Positions 17,947-28,971 are shown, numbered from the stretch's first letter. The stretch: 64,000 nt of DNA from Microvirga sp. VF16 (GCF_016864375.1 NZ_CP069354.1:2315501-2379500), one strand, 5' to 3'. The notes: generated from the letters alone by a model not told the origin. Numbers and translations are program-made.

Positions 17947-19209
17947 TCACACAGCGCGCAGGAGAACGTGCTTCTTCTTGCCGAAGGACAGCTTGATCAC
18001 GCCCTCGGCCGTGACGTCCGACAGGCTCAAAGTCCCGCGCTCGTCCGAAACGGTCTGATCGTTCACCTTCAGGCCGCCGCTCTTCACCTGCCGGCGGGCT
18101 TCGCTCGATGACGGAACGAGCTTTGCGTAATCAGGCCCGAACGCCGCCAGGATGCCGAGGCCACCTTTGAGCACATCGGTCGCGATCTCGACGGTCGGCA
18201 GGCTTTCCGCCAGCGCGCCCTGCTCGAAGGTCTTGCGGGCGGTTTCCGCAGCGAGTTCCGCAGCCTCGCGGCCGTGGAGGAGGGCAGTCGCTTCCGTCGC
18301 GAGAACCTTCTTCGCCTCGTTGATTTCCGCACCGGGAAGCGCCTCGAGCCGCGCGATCTCGTCCATCGGCAGGATCGTGAAGAGCTTTAGGAAGCGGCCG
18401 ACATCCGCATCCTCGGTGTTGCGCCAGAACTGCCAGTAATCATAGGGGCTCAGCATGTCGGCGTTGAGCCAGACCGCACCGGAGGCGGTCTTGCCCATCT
18501 TGGCGCCGGAGGCTGTGGTCAGGAGAGGGCAGGTGACCGCGTAGAGCTGCGGCGTGCCGAGGCGGCGGCCGAGATCGATGCCGTTGACGATGTTGCCCCA
18601 CTGATCCGAGCCGCCCATCTGCAGCACGCAGCCATAGCGCTTGTTGAGCTCCACGAAGTCGTAGGCCTGGAGGATCATGTAGTTGAATTCCAGGAACGAC
18701 AGTTCGTGTTCGCGGTCGAGGCGCAGCTTCACACTGTCGAAGGACAGCATCCGGTTGACCGAGAAGTGCCGGCCCACATCGCGCAGGAACTCGATGTAAT
18801 TGAGCTTGGTCAGCCACTCGGCATTATCCGCCATCATGGCGTCTGTCTTGCCCTCGCCGAACGAGATGAAGCGCGAGAACACCGTCTTGATGCTCTCCTT
18901 GTTGGCCTCGATCTGCTCGACGGTCAGGAGCCTGCGGCTCTCGTCCTTGCCCGAAGGATCGCCCACCCGGGTCGTGCCGCCGCCCATCAGCGTGATCGGC
19001 TTGCCGGCCCCGGTCTTCTGAAGCCAGTGCAGCATCATGATCGAGAGGAGATGCCCGACATGGAGGGAAGGGCCAGTGCAGTCATAGCCGACATAGGTCG
19101 TCAGCCGGTTCTCCAGGGCCGCAGCATCCACCCCCTCCAGATCGGAGATCTGGTGAATGAACCCCCGCTCGGTGAGCACCTTCAGAAATTCGGATCTCGG
19201 CGCGTTCAT
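17947..19209 (-). CDS. tyrS: Tyrosyl-tRNA synthetase
   Basis: This 420-residue class I synthetase attaches tyrosine to tRNA-Tyr. The HIGH-type motif reads HVGH (about residue 51), the tyrosine-binding region GGSDQWGN is intact, and the KMSKS loop reads KMGKT, a form often seen in proteobacterial TyrS. A C-terminal S4 RNA-binding domain spans about residues 350-415 ([13 protein letters not shown]). GAGAGA precedes the chosen ATG. It is divergent from the metalloprotease gene. Confidence 0.97.
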   Translation of the reverse strand: MNAPRSEFLKVLTERGFIHQISDLEGVDAAALENRLTTYVGYDCTGPSLHVGHLLSIMMLHWLQKTGAGKPITLMGGGTTRVGDPSGKDESRRLLTVEQIEANKESIKTVFSRFISFGEGKTDAMMADNAEWLTKLNYIEFLRDVGRHFSVNRMLSFDSVKLRLDREHELSFLEFNYMILQAYDFVELNKRYGCVLQMGGSDQWGNIVNGIDLGRRLGTPQLYAVTCPLLTTASGAKMGKTASGAVWLNADMLSPYDYWQFWRNTEDADVGRFLKLFTILPMDEIARLEALPGAEINEAKKVLATEATALLHGREAAELAAETARKTFEQGALAESLPTVEIATDVLKGGLGILAAFGPDYAKLVPSSSEARRQVKSGGLKVNDQTVSDERGTLSLSDVTAEGVIKLSFGKKKHVLLRAV

Positions 19210-19428
19210 CGCGTCTCTCTCATCAGTCTTGGTCGCATGTGAGGCGACCCTCTATCAGTTTCATTCCAGGATTTCACGCGGTTTTGGCGACAGATGGATC
19301 CGGATCGATCGCGCCCCCACACGGATCTCCTCATTGGCTCTTAGAACTTTAGTGTCCCGCAGAATCCTCTTTAGCGACAAGAATGCGAGGCTACATAGGA
19401 ATAAAAGCTCACATAACGTAACGGTATA

Positions 19429-19456
19429 TTGACAAAGCTGGGCCGCGTCATATGCT
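19429..19456 (+). promoter_or_regulatory. Candidate sigma-70-type promoter of the metalloprotease gene
   Basis: TTGACA at 19429-19434 is separated by 16 bp from TATGCT at 19451-19456, in an AT-rich stretch unlike the surroundings. Transcription from here would begin about 25 bp before the likely ATG at 19488. Confidence 0.5.
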
Positions 19457-19487
19457 AATGTAACATTGTTAAATTATGGTGAGTTCA

Positions 19488-21614
19488 ATGTCCTGGTTCT
19501 CGGATGCCTTCAGATCTGCCGGCGATTGGGTTGTCGATCAAGTCGAAGCCATTGGGGACTGGATTGGCGACCAAGTTGATTCCGTGTGGAATTGGCTCGA
19601 CGACAACATTTCTGGGCTGCCCTTAAAATTTTTCTCGGCCATGGCCGACCTATTCCCGTCCCAGTCCTTTGGTGGAGTTCAGTATTTTAAGCCCAATCAT
19701 GCCGATAATGACGTGAATGCGCTCATGGGCGGCTCCAAATGGAACAAGGCTACCATAACCTATTCGCTGCCTGACTCGAAGTCAGACTACGGCTGGCTCA
19801 ATCCGAGCGCATCGGGATTCTACCGTCTCTCGGCCAAGGGCGAGGAAGCCGTTCACAGCGCTATGGCCTCGGTTGCAGGATATGTGAACACCGGCATTGC
19901 ATATGTCGGTCGGGATGGAGCCGACGTTCAGGTCGGGGGCTTTCAGCCCAATTCAATCATCACTCGCAACCATGGTTATTATCCCGGGGTTCCGGTCTAT
20001 GGCGGTGATACATGGCTGAATGTCGGGTCACAAAGTCATTTCACGAAGGGGACTGCTGCTTATTCTCTGGTCATGCACGAGCTTGGCCACTCGCTGGGCC
20101 TGAAACACTCCCATGATCATGCGAACGGCATTCCTAAGATGTCAGCTGCCCGTGACAGCACCGAATATACGGTGATGTCATACAACGATACCGAGGATCG
20201 TCCGCAGTCCTTTATGCAGTATGACATTGCGGCCTTACAAGCGATGTATGGTGCCGATTTTACGACGAACAGCGGGGATACGGTCTATCGTTGGAATTCG
20301 TCCACGGGTGAGATGTATATCAACGGCTACAGCCAGGGACTGACCAATGAAGGGCTCATCTTCCTAACGATTTGGGACGGCGGCGGTATCGACACATACG
20401 ACATGTCCAATTACGGCGCCGATACGGTGATCGATCTCGCCCCCGGTGGGTTCTCGCGCTTTTCCCAGGCACAGCTCGCGAATGTGAACAGTCAGGCAAA
20501 GGTGAATGGTAACGTCTATAACGCTTTCCAGTTTAAGGGAGACAGCCGCTCACTGATCGAGAACGCCATCGGTGGTAGCGGCGCTGATCAGATCCTCGGC
20601 AATCAAGCCTACAATTTCCTTCGAGGACTTGGCGCTGGTGACGTATTGAACGGCAAAGGCGGCAACGACACGCTCGACGGCGGCATGGGTGACGATACCC
20701 TGCTCGGTGGTGCGGGAACCGACCATCTGATCGGCAGCTTCGGCATCGACTGGGTGTCCTATGCCGATGCGGCCGGCGGGGTGAGCGTCAGCCTCGCCGA
20801 CGGACGTGGCTATCACGGCAGCCTGGGCGGCGGCGGCGCAGCCGCCGGTGATACTTACGACAACATCGAGAACGTCGAGGGCAGCCATGGGCATGACGTG
20901 CTCGCCGGCAACGCCGGATCGAACTGGCTCAAGGGGATCGGCGGCGACGACATCCTGCAGGGCGGTTGGGGTGCCGACACCCTCGACGGGGGCGCCGGCT
21001 TCAACTGGGCCTCGTATACCAACGCGGCCACGGGCGTGACCGCCAACCTGGCCAACCAGGCGCTCAACACCGGCGAGGCAGCAGGCGATATCTACATCGA
21101 CATCCGCGGCCTGCAGGGCTCGCAGTATGGCGATTATCTGGTGGCGGATGCGACGACGGCCGGCAATGCTCTATCGGGATTCGGTGGCAACGACACACTG
21201 CAGGGCGGCACCGGCGGTGATGCGCTCGAGGGCGGCGAGGGAAGCGACCGGCTTTCAGGCGGAGCAGGCTCAGATCAACTGATCGGAGGACAGGGAGCGG
21301 ACAAATTCTGCTTTGATACCGCCCTCGGCGTCTCCAATGTTGACCGGATCAGTGATTTCAACATCCTTGAGGATAAGATCGAGCTGGATAGCCGAATCTT
21401 TACCGGTCTCTATTCCTATTCCTGGGGAGCGCTTGTGGATTGGAATTTCAAGGCTGGACTTACCGCTGGCGGTCAGTTTAGCCAGATCGTCTACAATAGT
21501 GCGACCGGCGAGCTGTTCTACGATGCGGATGGCTCGGGAGCAGGGGCGCAGATTAAGTTCGCCGAGATTTCCAAGGGGTTGGCTCTGACCTCCAGTCACT
21601 TCCTCTTCGTATAA
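19488..21614 (+). CDS. RTX serralysin-like zinc metalloprotease, type I secreted
   Basis: This 708-residue M10 metalloprotease is predicted to be secreted directly to the outside by a type I (ABC) exporter. The zinc site HELGHSLGLKH is intact, followed by the Met-turn in TVMSYND. The second half holds RTX calcium-binding nonapeptides (GGSGADQIL, GKGGNDTLDGG, GGDDILQGG, GGEGSDRLSGG and others) in at least three blocks. The last residues, SSHFLFV, form the short hydrophobic C-terminal export signal typical of serralysins. The N-terminal ~40 residues are unusual: three Trp-rich 11-residue repeats. ATG 19488 was preferred to ATG 19476 because GGTGAG precedes it. No exporter genes lie in this window. 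Confidence 0.93.
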   Translation: MSWFSDAFRSAGDWVVDQVEAIGDWIGDQVDSVWNWLDDNISGLPLKFFSAMADLFPSQSFGGVQYFKPNHADNDVNALMGGSKWNKATITYSLPDSKSDYGWLNPSASGFYRLSAKGEEAVHSAMASVAGYVNTGIAYVGRDGADVQVGGFQPNSIITRNHGYYPGVPVYGGDTWLNVGSQSHFTKGTAAYSLVMHELGHSLGLKHSHDHANGIPKMSAARDSTEYTVMSYNDTEDRPQSFMQYDIAALQAMYGADFTTNSGDTVYRWNSSTGEMYINGYSQGLTNEGLIFLTIWDGGGIDTYDMSNYGADTVIDLAPGGFSRFSQAQLANVNSQAKVNGNVYNAFQFKGDSRSLIENAIGGSGADQILGNQAYNFLRGLGAGDVLNGKGGNDTLDGGMGDDTLLGGAGTDHLIGSFGIDWVSYADAAGGVSVSLADGRGYHGSLGGGGAAAGDTYDNIENVEGSHGHDVLAGNAGSNWLKGIGGDDILQGGWGADTLDGGAGFNWASYTNAATGVTANLANQALNTGEAAGDIYIDIRGLQGSQYGDYLVADATTAGNALSGFGGNDTLQGGTGGDALEGGEGSDRLSGGAGSDQLIGGQGADKFCFDTALGVSNVDRISDFNILEDKIELDSRIFTGLYSYSWGALVDWNFKAGLTAGGQFSQIVYNSATGELFYDADGSGAGAQIKFAEISKGLALTSSHFLFV

Positions 21615-21643
21615 AGCGGCGGAGCGAAGACATCGGCTATTGT

Positions 21644-21690
21644 AAAACGAAAAGGCGCCGGCATTCGATTTGCCGGCGCCTTTTCGTTTT
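21644..21690 (+). terminator. Very strong terminator of the metalloprotease gene
   Basis: A perfect 20-bp stem (first half AAAACGAAAAGGCGCCGGCA) closes a 7-base loop and ends in TTTTCGTTTT. Both strands carry A and T tracts, so it may stop transcripts from both sides. Confidence 0.92.
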
Positions 21691-21714
21691 CAGAGGTGGG
21701 ATCTGAGGCCCCTT

Positions 21715-21820
21715 AGAGTATCGGACCTAAAAGTGGATTTGCACTTTTGGGATCGATCCGATGCTCAATCCCCAAAGCGGCGCATCGTCGGGCGCGGCCC
21801 TCTGGGTCCGTACGATGCGC
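21715..21820. repeat. Inverted-repeat region between metalloprotease and hydrolase genes
   Basis: Two structures are seen. At 21719-21762, ATCGGACC...AAAAGTG pairs with CACTTTT...GATCCGAT, resembling a small repeat common in rhizobial intergenic DNA. At 21780-21820, GCGCATCGT and ACGATGCGC form a 9-bp stem that ends at the hydrolase stop codon and could end that transcript, though no T run follows. Confidence 0.5.
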
Positions 21821-22476
21821 TAGGCCGCTTCCTCAGTTGCCCCGAGCCGCTTGTCCAAGTACTCGTCCACGGCCACCATCAGCTCGTCGACGCGGCCGTC
21901 GAAGAAGTGGTTGGCGCCGTCGATCACGGCGTGTTCGAGCTTCACGCCCTTCTGGGTCTTCACCTTCTCGATCACACTGACGACGTCCTTGACCGGGGCC
22001 ACGCGGTCTTCTGAGCCGTGCACGAACAGGCCGGAGGACGGGCAGGGGGCGAGGAAGGAGAAGTCGTAGCGGTTCGCCATGGCGGCGATCGAGATGAAGC
22101 CTTCGATCTCCGGACGGCGCATGAGGAGCTGCATGCCGATCCAGGCGCCGAAGGATACGCCGGCGATCCAGCAGGCGCGGGCATCCGGGTTCATCGCCTG
22201 GGCCCAGTCGAGGGCGGCGGCGGCGTCCGACAACTCGCCCTGGCCATGGTCGAAGGCGCCCTGGCTGCGGCCGACGCCGCGGAAGTTGAAGCGCAGGACC
22301 GAGAAGCCGCGCTTCACGAAGTCATAATACAGGTTGTAGACGATCTGGTTGTTCATCGTCCCGCCGAATTGCGGGTGCGGGTGCAGGATGATGGCAATGG
22401 GAGCGCCTTTTTCCTTGGCAGGCTGGTAACGTCCCTCGATGCGACCGGCAGGACCCGTGAAGATGACTTCAGGCAT
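21820..22476 (-). CDS. Alpha/beta hydrolase, dienelactone hydrolase-like
   Basis: This 218-residue cytosolic protein has an alpha/beta-hydrolase fold with an HPHPQFGGTMNN oxyanion-hole region, FNFRGVGRSQG, and the nucleophile elbow GVSFGA. The acid residue is in HGSEDRVAP and the histidine in GANHFF. Close relatives in alphaproteobacteria are annotated only as hydrolases; the substrate is unknown. The start MPEVIFTGPAGRIEGRY follows AAGAGG, and 27 further upstream codons look non-coding. It is divergent from the suf operon, so the iron box at 22568 lies in its upstream region too. Confidence 0.88.
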   Translation of the reverse strand: MPEVIFTGPAGRIEGRYQPAKEKGAPIAIILHPHPQFGGTMNNQIVYNLYYDFVKRGFSVLRFNFRGVGRSQGAFDHGQGELSDAAAALDWAQAMNPDARACWIAGVSFGAWIGMQLLMRRPEIEGFISIAAMANRYDFSFLAPCPSSGLFVHGSEDRVAPVKDVVSVIEKVKTQKGVKLEHAVIDGANHFFDGRVDELMVAVDEYLDKRLGATEEAA

Positions 22477-22567
22477 ATACGCGAACCTCTTGATCACCTC
22501 TCCATCGGGAGAGGGAAAACCCCGTGACGACCTTGACTTCAGGCCGTGGATCCTCATAAAAGGACCC

Positions 22568-22582
22568 TTAGAATAATTCTAA
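22568..22582. promoter_or_regulatory. Irr-type iron control element (ICE) upstream of suf operon
   Basis: TTAGAATAATTCTAA is a perfect 15-base palindrome matching the core of the rhizobial ICE motif (TTTAGAA-N3-TTCTAAA), the binding site of the haem-responsive regulator Irr. It lies 126 bp before the first gene of the suf cluster and 91 bp before the divergent hydrolase. In rhizobia, suf genes are known to respond to iron through Irr and RirA. That Irr acts here is inference. Confidence 0.75.
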
Positions 22583-22708
22583 ATTGTTTCAATGTTTCAT
22601 TTTCCCGAGCTGCTTCGGCATCGGGGGAAACATTGGACAGATGGTTGCGGTGCTTTAACACGGCAACCAGGGTCGATTGCAAGAATTTCGTGAGGCCCCA
22701 GGGCAGCT

Positions 22709-23881
22709 ATGACGTTCAGCCCGCGTACCTATCTCGACCATAACGCGACCTCGCCCTTGCGGCCGGAGGTGGCCGAGGTCGTTCTGCGCGCGCTCCAGCT
22801 TCCCGGAAATGCCTCGTCCGTTCATGCTGAGGGCCGCGCTGCCCGAGCCGAGATCGAGACAGCCCGCGAGAAGGTAGCCAAGCTTGTCGGCGCCAGGGCG
22901 AAGAACGTCGTCTTCACGAGTGGCGGTACCGAGGCTGCCAATCTGGTTCTGACGCCAAGCTTCCGTCATGTGGGCCAGACCGGAGTGACAAGGCTTCTGG
23001 TTGGTGCCGTCGAGCATCCTTGTGTCCTCAATGGCCATCGCTTTCCTGTTGACGCAGTCGAGAACATTCCTGTCGATGCCCACGGAATGCTTGATCTCGC
23101 CTGGCTCAAAGCCCACCTGGAGAAGGCAGGCGATGAGCGGGTTCTGGTGTCCGTTCAGCTTGCCAATAACGAGACGGGCGTGCTGCAGCCGGTGGCGGAA
23201 GCGGCCCGCCTGATTCACGAGCATGGTGGCCTGATCCATACCGATGCCGTTCAGGCGGCCGGCAAGATCCCGGTCGACATCATCGCGCTTGGGGTCGATG
23301 TGCTCACGCTGTCTGCCCATAAGATCGGTGGTCCGAAGGGCATCGGGGCGGTGATTCTGGCCTCCGACCAGTTCGAGATCGGCGAGAAGCTGATCCGCGG
23401 CGGTGGGCAGGAGAAGGGTTTTCGGGCCGGCACCGAGAACGTGGCGGCCATCGCGGGCTTCGGCGCCGCGGCCGAGCTGGCGCTGGCGGGTCTGAAGCAG
23501 GAAGCCCAGCGCCTTCGGGCGCTACGGGACGAGGTCGAGGCGCAGGTCCGCCGGATCGCGCCCGATGCACTAATTGTGGCTTCGGCAGCTGAGCGGTTGC
23601 CTAATACCGTCGCCTTTGCCATACCCGGCCTCAAGGCCGAGACGGCATTGATCGCCTTCGATCTGGCAGGGGTGGCCCTGTCCTCCGGTTCGGCCTGCTC
23701 GTCCGGAAAGGTCAAGCGATCGCATGTGCTCGACGCCATGGGCGTGGAGCCCGCCCTTGCCGAGGGCGTTCTGCGTGTGAGTTTGGGGTGGTCGACCACA
23801 CATGAGGACGTGATCCGCTTTGCGGAGGCGTGCGAAAGGGTGGTCGGCACCTTATATAAGCGGAAGGCGAGCGCGGCCTGA
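22709..23881 (+). CDS. Cysteine desulfurase, group I (IscS/NifS-like), first gene of suf operon
   Basis: This 390-residue PLP enzyme takes sulfur from L-cysteine to feed iron-sulfur cluster assembly. The PLP lysine is in LSAHKIGGPKG, and the persulfide cysteine is in the loop SSGSACSSGKVKRSHVL, the long flexible loop of group I enzymes. The opening YLDHNATSPLRPEV is family-typical. It corresponds to the gene called sufS2 in Rhizobium operons, where it also heads the cluster. The group II enzyme SufS is encoded 5 kb further on, so the operon holds two desulfurases. sufB follows after 66 bp. Confidence 0.94.
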   Translation: MTFSPRTYLDHNATSPLRPEVAEVVLRALQLPGNASSVHAEGRAARAEIETAREKVAKLVGARAKNVVFTSGGTEAANLVLTPSFRHVGQTGVTRLLVGAVEHPCVLNGHRFPVDAVENIPVDAHGMLDLAWLKAHLEKAGDERVLVSVQLANNETGVLQPVAEAARLIHEHGGLIHTDAVQAAGKIPVDIIALGVDVLTLSAHKIGGPKGIGAVILASDQFEIGEKLIRGGGQEKGFRAGTENVAAIAGFGAAAELALAGLKQEAQRLRALRDEVEAQVRRIAPDALIVASAAERLPNTVAFAIPGLKAETALIAFDLAGVALSSGSACSSGKVKRSHVLDAMGVEPALAEGVLRVSLGWSTTHEDVIRFAEACERVVGTLYKRKASAA

Positions 23882-23947
23882 TTGGCCGGTTCGACTTCCA
23901 TGTCATCAACCCGCGGCCCTTGAAGCCGTGAGCGGTGGGAGAGACGA

Positions 23948-25420
<1,473 letters not shown>

Positions 25421-25434
25421 TCGAAAACCAATGG

Positions 25435-25531
25435 TGTCATCCCGGCCGAAGCGTAGCGAAGAGCCGGGATCGGCCAAGCCAGTTCAATTCGGATAGCGAT
25501 CCCGGGTCTCGCTACGCTCGCCCGGGATGAT
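25435..25531. repeat. Palindromic repeat in the sufB-sufC gap, type C
   Basis: It starts TGTCATCCCGGCCGAAGCG and ends with CGCTCGCCCGGGATGATGCA. GCGTAGCGA and TCGCTACGC give long-range pairing, and each half folds on its own (CCCGGC with GCCGGG). It fills most of the 129-bp gap between two genes that are normally tightly coupled. Confidence 0.65.
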
Positions 25532-25549
25532 GCAGATGGAAGTGTAAAG

Positions 25550-26302
25550 ATGCTCGAAATCAAGAACCTGGTTGTCCAGATCGAGGACAAGCGCATTCTC
25601 AACGGCCTCAACCTCACCGTGAACAAGGGCGAGGTAGCTGCCATCATGGGCCCGAACGGATCGGGCAAATCGACCCTGTCCTATGTGATCGCCGGCAAGG
25701 AGGACTATGAGGTCCTCGACGGCGAGGTCCTGCTCGACGGCCAGAACCTGCTCGACATGGAGCCGGATCAGCGCGCCGCAGCCGGCGTGTTTCTGGCCTT
25801 CCAGTACCCGCTGGAGATCCCGGGCGTCGCGACGATGACCTTCCTCAAGGCGGCGGTCAATGCCCAGCGCAAGGCCCGCGGCGAGGAGGAGCTGACCACG
25901 CCGGACTTCATCAAGCGCGTGAACGCCGCAGCCACCCAGCTCGAGATTCCCAAGGACATGCTCAAGCGCGCCCTCAATGTCGGTTTCTCCGGCGGCGAGA
26001 AGAAGCGCATGGAGATCCTGCAGATGGCGCTGCTGCAGCCGTCCTTCTGCGTTCTGGACGAGACGGATTCCGGCCTCGACATCGACGCGCTTCGCATCGT
26101 GTCCGAGGGCGTGAACGCTCTGCGCTCGCCTGACCGCGCCTTCCTCGTCATCACGCACTATCAGCGCCTCTTGAACCACATCGTGCCCGACACCGTGCAC
26201 GTGATGCATGGCGGTCGCATCGTGCGCTCGGGCGGCAAGGAGCTGGCCCTCGAGCTCGAGGCGAACGGCTACGCCGATTACCGGGAAAGCGAGGCCGCGT
26301 AA
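25550..26302 (+). CDS. sufC: Fe-S cluster assembly ATPase SufC
   Basis: This 250-residue soluble ABC-type ATPase powers the SufBC2D scaffold. Walker A is GPNGSGKST, the Q-loop [12 protein letters not shown], the signature [14 protein letters not shown], Walker [12 protein letters not shown], and the switch histidine follows in VITHYQRLL. The ATG comes 18 bp after a palindromic repeat, with GGAAGTG upstream as a weak ribosome site. sufD starts 1 bp after its stop, so translation of the two is likely coupled. Confidence 0.97.
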   Translation: MLEIKNLVVQIEDKRILNGLNLTVNKGEVAAIMGPNGSGKSTLSYVIAGKEDYEVLDGEVLLDGQNLLDMEPDQRAAAGVFLAFQYPLEIPGVATMTFLKAAVNAQRKARGEEELTTPDFIKRVNAAATQLEIPKDMLKRALNVGFSGGEKKRMEILQMALLQPSFCVLDETDSGLDIDALRIVSEGVNALRSPDRAFLVITHYQRLLNHIVPDTVHVMHGGRIVRSGGKELALELEANGYADYRESEAA

Positions 26303-26303
26303 C

Positions 26304-27617
26304 ATGGCTGACGTCACCCTCATGAAGACGCCGGCGGAAACCGCGCTGGCGCAGGCCTTCGAGAGCGCGAAGACGGCCTTGCCCGGCGAGGCCGAGTCGC
26401 GCGCTCAGGCCTTTGAGCACTTCGCCCAGCAGGGCTTGCCGCATCGCCGGGTCGAGGAGTTCAAGTACACCGATCTGCGCGCCCTCCTGCGCGAGGTCGC
26501 GCCCTTTGCCGGCACGCCTTCCGCGGACGAGGCCAAGGCGGCCCTCGCAGGTGCCAAGGTGCTTGCCGGAGTCAACGCGCTTCAGGTGCCGTTCGTGAAC
26601 GGTCACTTCATGCGCGAGGCAGTGGACTTCCACGCTCTGCCGGAGAATGTCGAGATCGTGCCGCTGGCCGAGGCCCTGGCGAACGGCCACGAGTGGCTCG
26701 CGAAGCTGAGCCCCGTTCCGTGGGCGAACGACAATCCGGTCTACCAGCTCAACACGTCCTTCATGGCCGATGGCGTCATGATCCGCGTAGCTGGACCTGT
26801 CGAGGCTCCGGTGCATCTGCGCTTCGTGACATCTGCCGCTTCGGCGGTTGCCACAGCGACCCGCGTTCTCGTGGTCGTGGAGGAGGGCGCATCCGTGACC
26901 CTGCTCGAAACGCATGAGAGCACGAACGGCGCCAACCACCAGCCGAACGACGTGGTGGAGCTGATCGCCGGCGATCGCACCAATGTGCAGCACGTGCGCG
27001 TCAATGCCGAGGGCGACAAGGCACTCGCGCTGTCGACGCTCGCTGCCAAGATCGGCGGCGAGTCCCTGTTCAACAGCATCAACGTGACGGTAGGTGCTGC
27101 AACCTCGCGGCATCAGGTCTTCGCCATCCTCAACGGCGAGAACACGAATCTGCGCGTCAACGGCGCGACGATGCTCAAAGGTACGCAGCACGGCGACTCG
27201 ACCCTCGTCGTCGAGCACGCTGCGCCTCATTGCGAGAGCCGCGAGCTGTTCAAGACCGTCATCGACAACGAAGCGACCGGCGTGTTCCAGGGCAAGATCA
27301 TCGTTCCGCATCACGCCCAGAAGACCGACGGCCGCATGATGTCGGCAGCGCTCCTCCTTGAGGAGGGTGCCTCCATGAACAACAAGCCGGAACTCGAAAT
27401 CTTCGCCGACGACGTGCAGTGCGCCCACGGTGCCACTTGCGGCCAGCTCGACGAGGATCTCCTATTCTACCTCATGGCCCGCGGCCTGCCGAAGAACGAG
27501 GCCGAAAGCCTTCTGGTTCAGGCGTTCCTCGGCGAGGCGCTGGAATTCGTGGAGAACGAGACCGTCCGCGAGGCGCTCATCGAGACGGTCGAGGGCTGGC
27601 TGGCGGCGCGAGCATAA
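26304..27617 (+). CDS. sufD: Fe-S cluster assembly protein SufD
   Basis: This 437-residue partner of SufB in the SufBC2D scaffold is required for iron entry. It shows an N-terminal helical part with LPHRRVEEFKYTDLRALL and the C-terminal SUF beta-helix, with the family signature TDGRMMSAALLLEEGASMNNKPELEI and CAHGATCGQLDEDLLFYL. The start MADVTLMKTPAET was chosen since it follows the sufC stop by 1 bp; earlier in-frame starts lie within sufC. sufS follows 118 bp on, after a repeat. Confidence 0.96.
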   Translation: MADVTLMKTPAETALAQAFESAKTALPGEAESRAQAFEHFAQQGLPHRRVEEFKYTDLRALLREVAPFAGTPSADEAKAALAGAKVLAGVNALQVPFVNGHFMREAVDFHALPENVEIVPLAEALANGHEWLAKLSPVPWANDNPVYQLNTSFMADGVMIRVAGPVEAPVHLRFVTSAASAVATATRVLVVVEEGASVTLLETHESTNGANHQPNDVVELIAGDRTNVQHVRVNAEGDKALALSTLAAKIGGESLFNSINVTVGAATSRHQVFAILNGENTNLRVNGATMLKGTQHGDSTLVVEHAAPHCESRELFKTVIDNEATGVFQGKIIVPHHAQKTDGRMMSAALLLEEGASMNNKPELEIFADDVQCAHGATCGQLDEDLLFYLMARGLPKNEAESLLVQAFLGEALEFVENETVREALIETVEGWLAARA

Positions 27618-27624
27618 CTCTCCG

Positions 27625-27716
27625 CGTCATGCCCGGCCTTGTGCCGGGCATCCACGTCTTTGCTTCGTGCCGACGTGGGAAGACGTGGATGGCCGGGTCA
27701 AGTCCGGCCATGACGG
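27625..27716. repeat. REP-like palindromic element in the sufD-sufS gap, type B
   Basis: It opens CGTCATGCCCGGCCTTGTGC, with GCCCGGC and GCCGGGC pairing, and closes with CCGGGTCAAGTCCGGCCATG. CACGTCTT and GACGTGG form the link between the two halves. The opening matches the elements at 2472 and 29394. Confidence 0.65.
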
Positions 27717-27735
27717 CAGAGAAACGGTTTAGGCA

Positions 27736-28971
27736 ATGAATGCTCCTGTGAAGCCATACGATGTCGAAGCGATCCGGGCGGAGTTTCCGATCCTGGCGAG
27801 CCAAGTCTATGGCAAGCCGCTCGTCTATCTCGACAACGCCGCTTCGGCGCAGAAGCCGCGCGCGGTGATCGACGCCATGGTGAACACCATGCAGACGGGC
27901 TATGCCAACGTTCACCGCGGCCTGCATCACATGGCGAATGTGGCGACGGAGGGCTTCGAGCGTGCGCGGGAAACCGTGCGCGAGTTTCTCAACGCCGAAT
28001 CCATCGACGAAATCGTCTTCACCAAGTCGGCGACGGAAGCCTACAACCTCGTGGCCGACTCCTTCGGCCGTATGGGGATCGGGGAAGGGGACGAGATCAT
28101 CCTCTCGATCATGGAGCACCATTCCAACATCGTGCCATGGCATTTCCTGCGCGAGCGGAAGGGCGCGGTGATCAAATGGGCGCCAGTGGATGACGAGGGC
28201 AATTTCCTCATCGAAGAGTTCGAAAAGCTCATCACGCCGCGCACCAAGATCGTCGCCATCACGCATATGTCGAACGTGCTCGGCACGGTGACGCCGGCGA
28301 AGGAGATCATTCGCATCGCCCACGCGCACGGCGTGCCAGTGCTGATCGACGGCGCTCAGGGCGCGGTGCATCTCCAGGTCGACGTGCGCGATCTCGATGC
28401 GGATTTCTATGTCTTCACTGGCCACAAGGTCTATGGCCCGACCGGCATCGGCGTTCTCTACGGCAAGCGCGAATGGCTTGAGAAGATGCCGCCCTATTCC
28501 GGCGGTGGCGAGATGATCCGTGAGGTGCGCCAGGACGCGATTACCTACAACGATCCGCCGCATCGCTTCGAGGCGGGAACGCCGCCGATTATCGAGGCCA
28601 TCGGGCTCGACGCGGCCCTCCGCTTCATGATGCAGCTCGGGCGGGAGAACATCCAGGCGCACGAAGCGGCTCTCTCGGCCTATGCCCATGAGCGCCTCGG
28701 CGCCATGAATTCGATCCGGATCATCGGCCGCGCCAAGGGCAAGGGTGCCATCCTGGCCTTCGAGATGAAGAACGCACACGCCCACGACGTCGCCACCATC
28801 ATCGACCGGCAAGGCGTGGCTGTCCGGGCCGGCACCCATTGCGCCATGCCGTTGCTTGAGCGCTTCGGCGCGACCTCGACCTGCCGGGCCTCATTTGGCC
28901 TCTACAACACCATGCAAGAAGTCGATAAGCTGGCGGAAGCCCTGCAGAAGGCGGAAGCCCTGTTTGCTTGA
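27736..28971 (+). CDS. sufS: Cysteine desulfurase SufS, group II
   Basis: SufS is the sulfur donor of the SUF machinery. Its 411 residues fit group II enzymes: the PLP lysine in FTGHKVYGPTGIGVLYGK, the histidine in MEHHSNIVPW, and the active-site cysteine in VRAGTHCAMPLLERFG. The loop is short, as expected for an enzyme that usually needs an activator such as SufE or SufU, neither of which is in this window. The ATG follows a repeat by about 20 bp. sufT starts 10 bp after its stop. Confidence 0.96.
   Translation: MNAPVKPYDVEAIRAEFPILASQVYGKPLVYLDNAASAQKPRAVIDAMVNTMQTGYANVHRGLHHMANVATEGFERARETVREFLNAESIDEIVFTKSATEAYNLVADSFGRMGIGEGDEIILSIMEHHSNIVPWHFLRERKGAVIKWAPVDDEGNFLIEEFEKLITPRTKIVAITHMSNVLGTVTPAKEIIRIAHAHGVPVLIDGAQGAVHLQVDVRDLDADFYVFTGHKVYGPTGIGVLYGKREWLEKMPPYSGGGEMIREVRQDAITYNDPPHRFEAGTPPIIEAIGLDAALRFMMQLGRENIQAHEAALSAYAHERLGAMNSIRIIGRAKGKGAILAFEMKNAHAHDVATIIDRQGVAVRAGTHCAMPLLERFGATSTCRASFGLYNTMQEVDKLAEALQKAEALFA

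Noticed and set aside
20560..21300. CRISPR-like or tandem DNA repeats
   Set aside because: The periodicity comes from the codons of the RTX calcium-binding repeats within the protease gene; there are no spacers.
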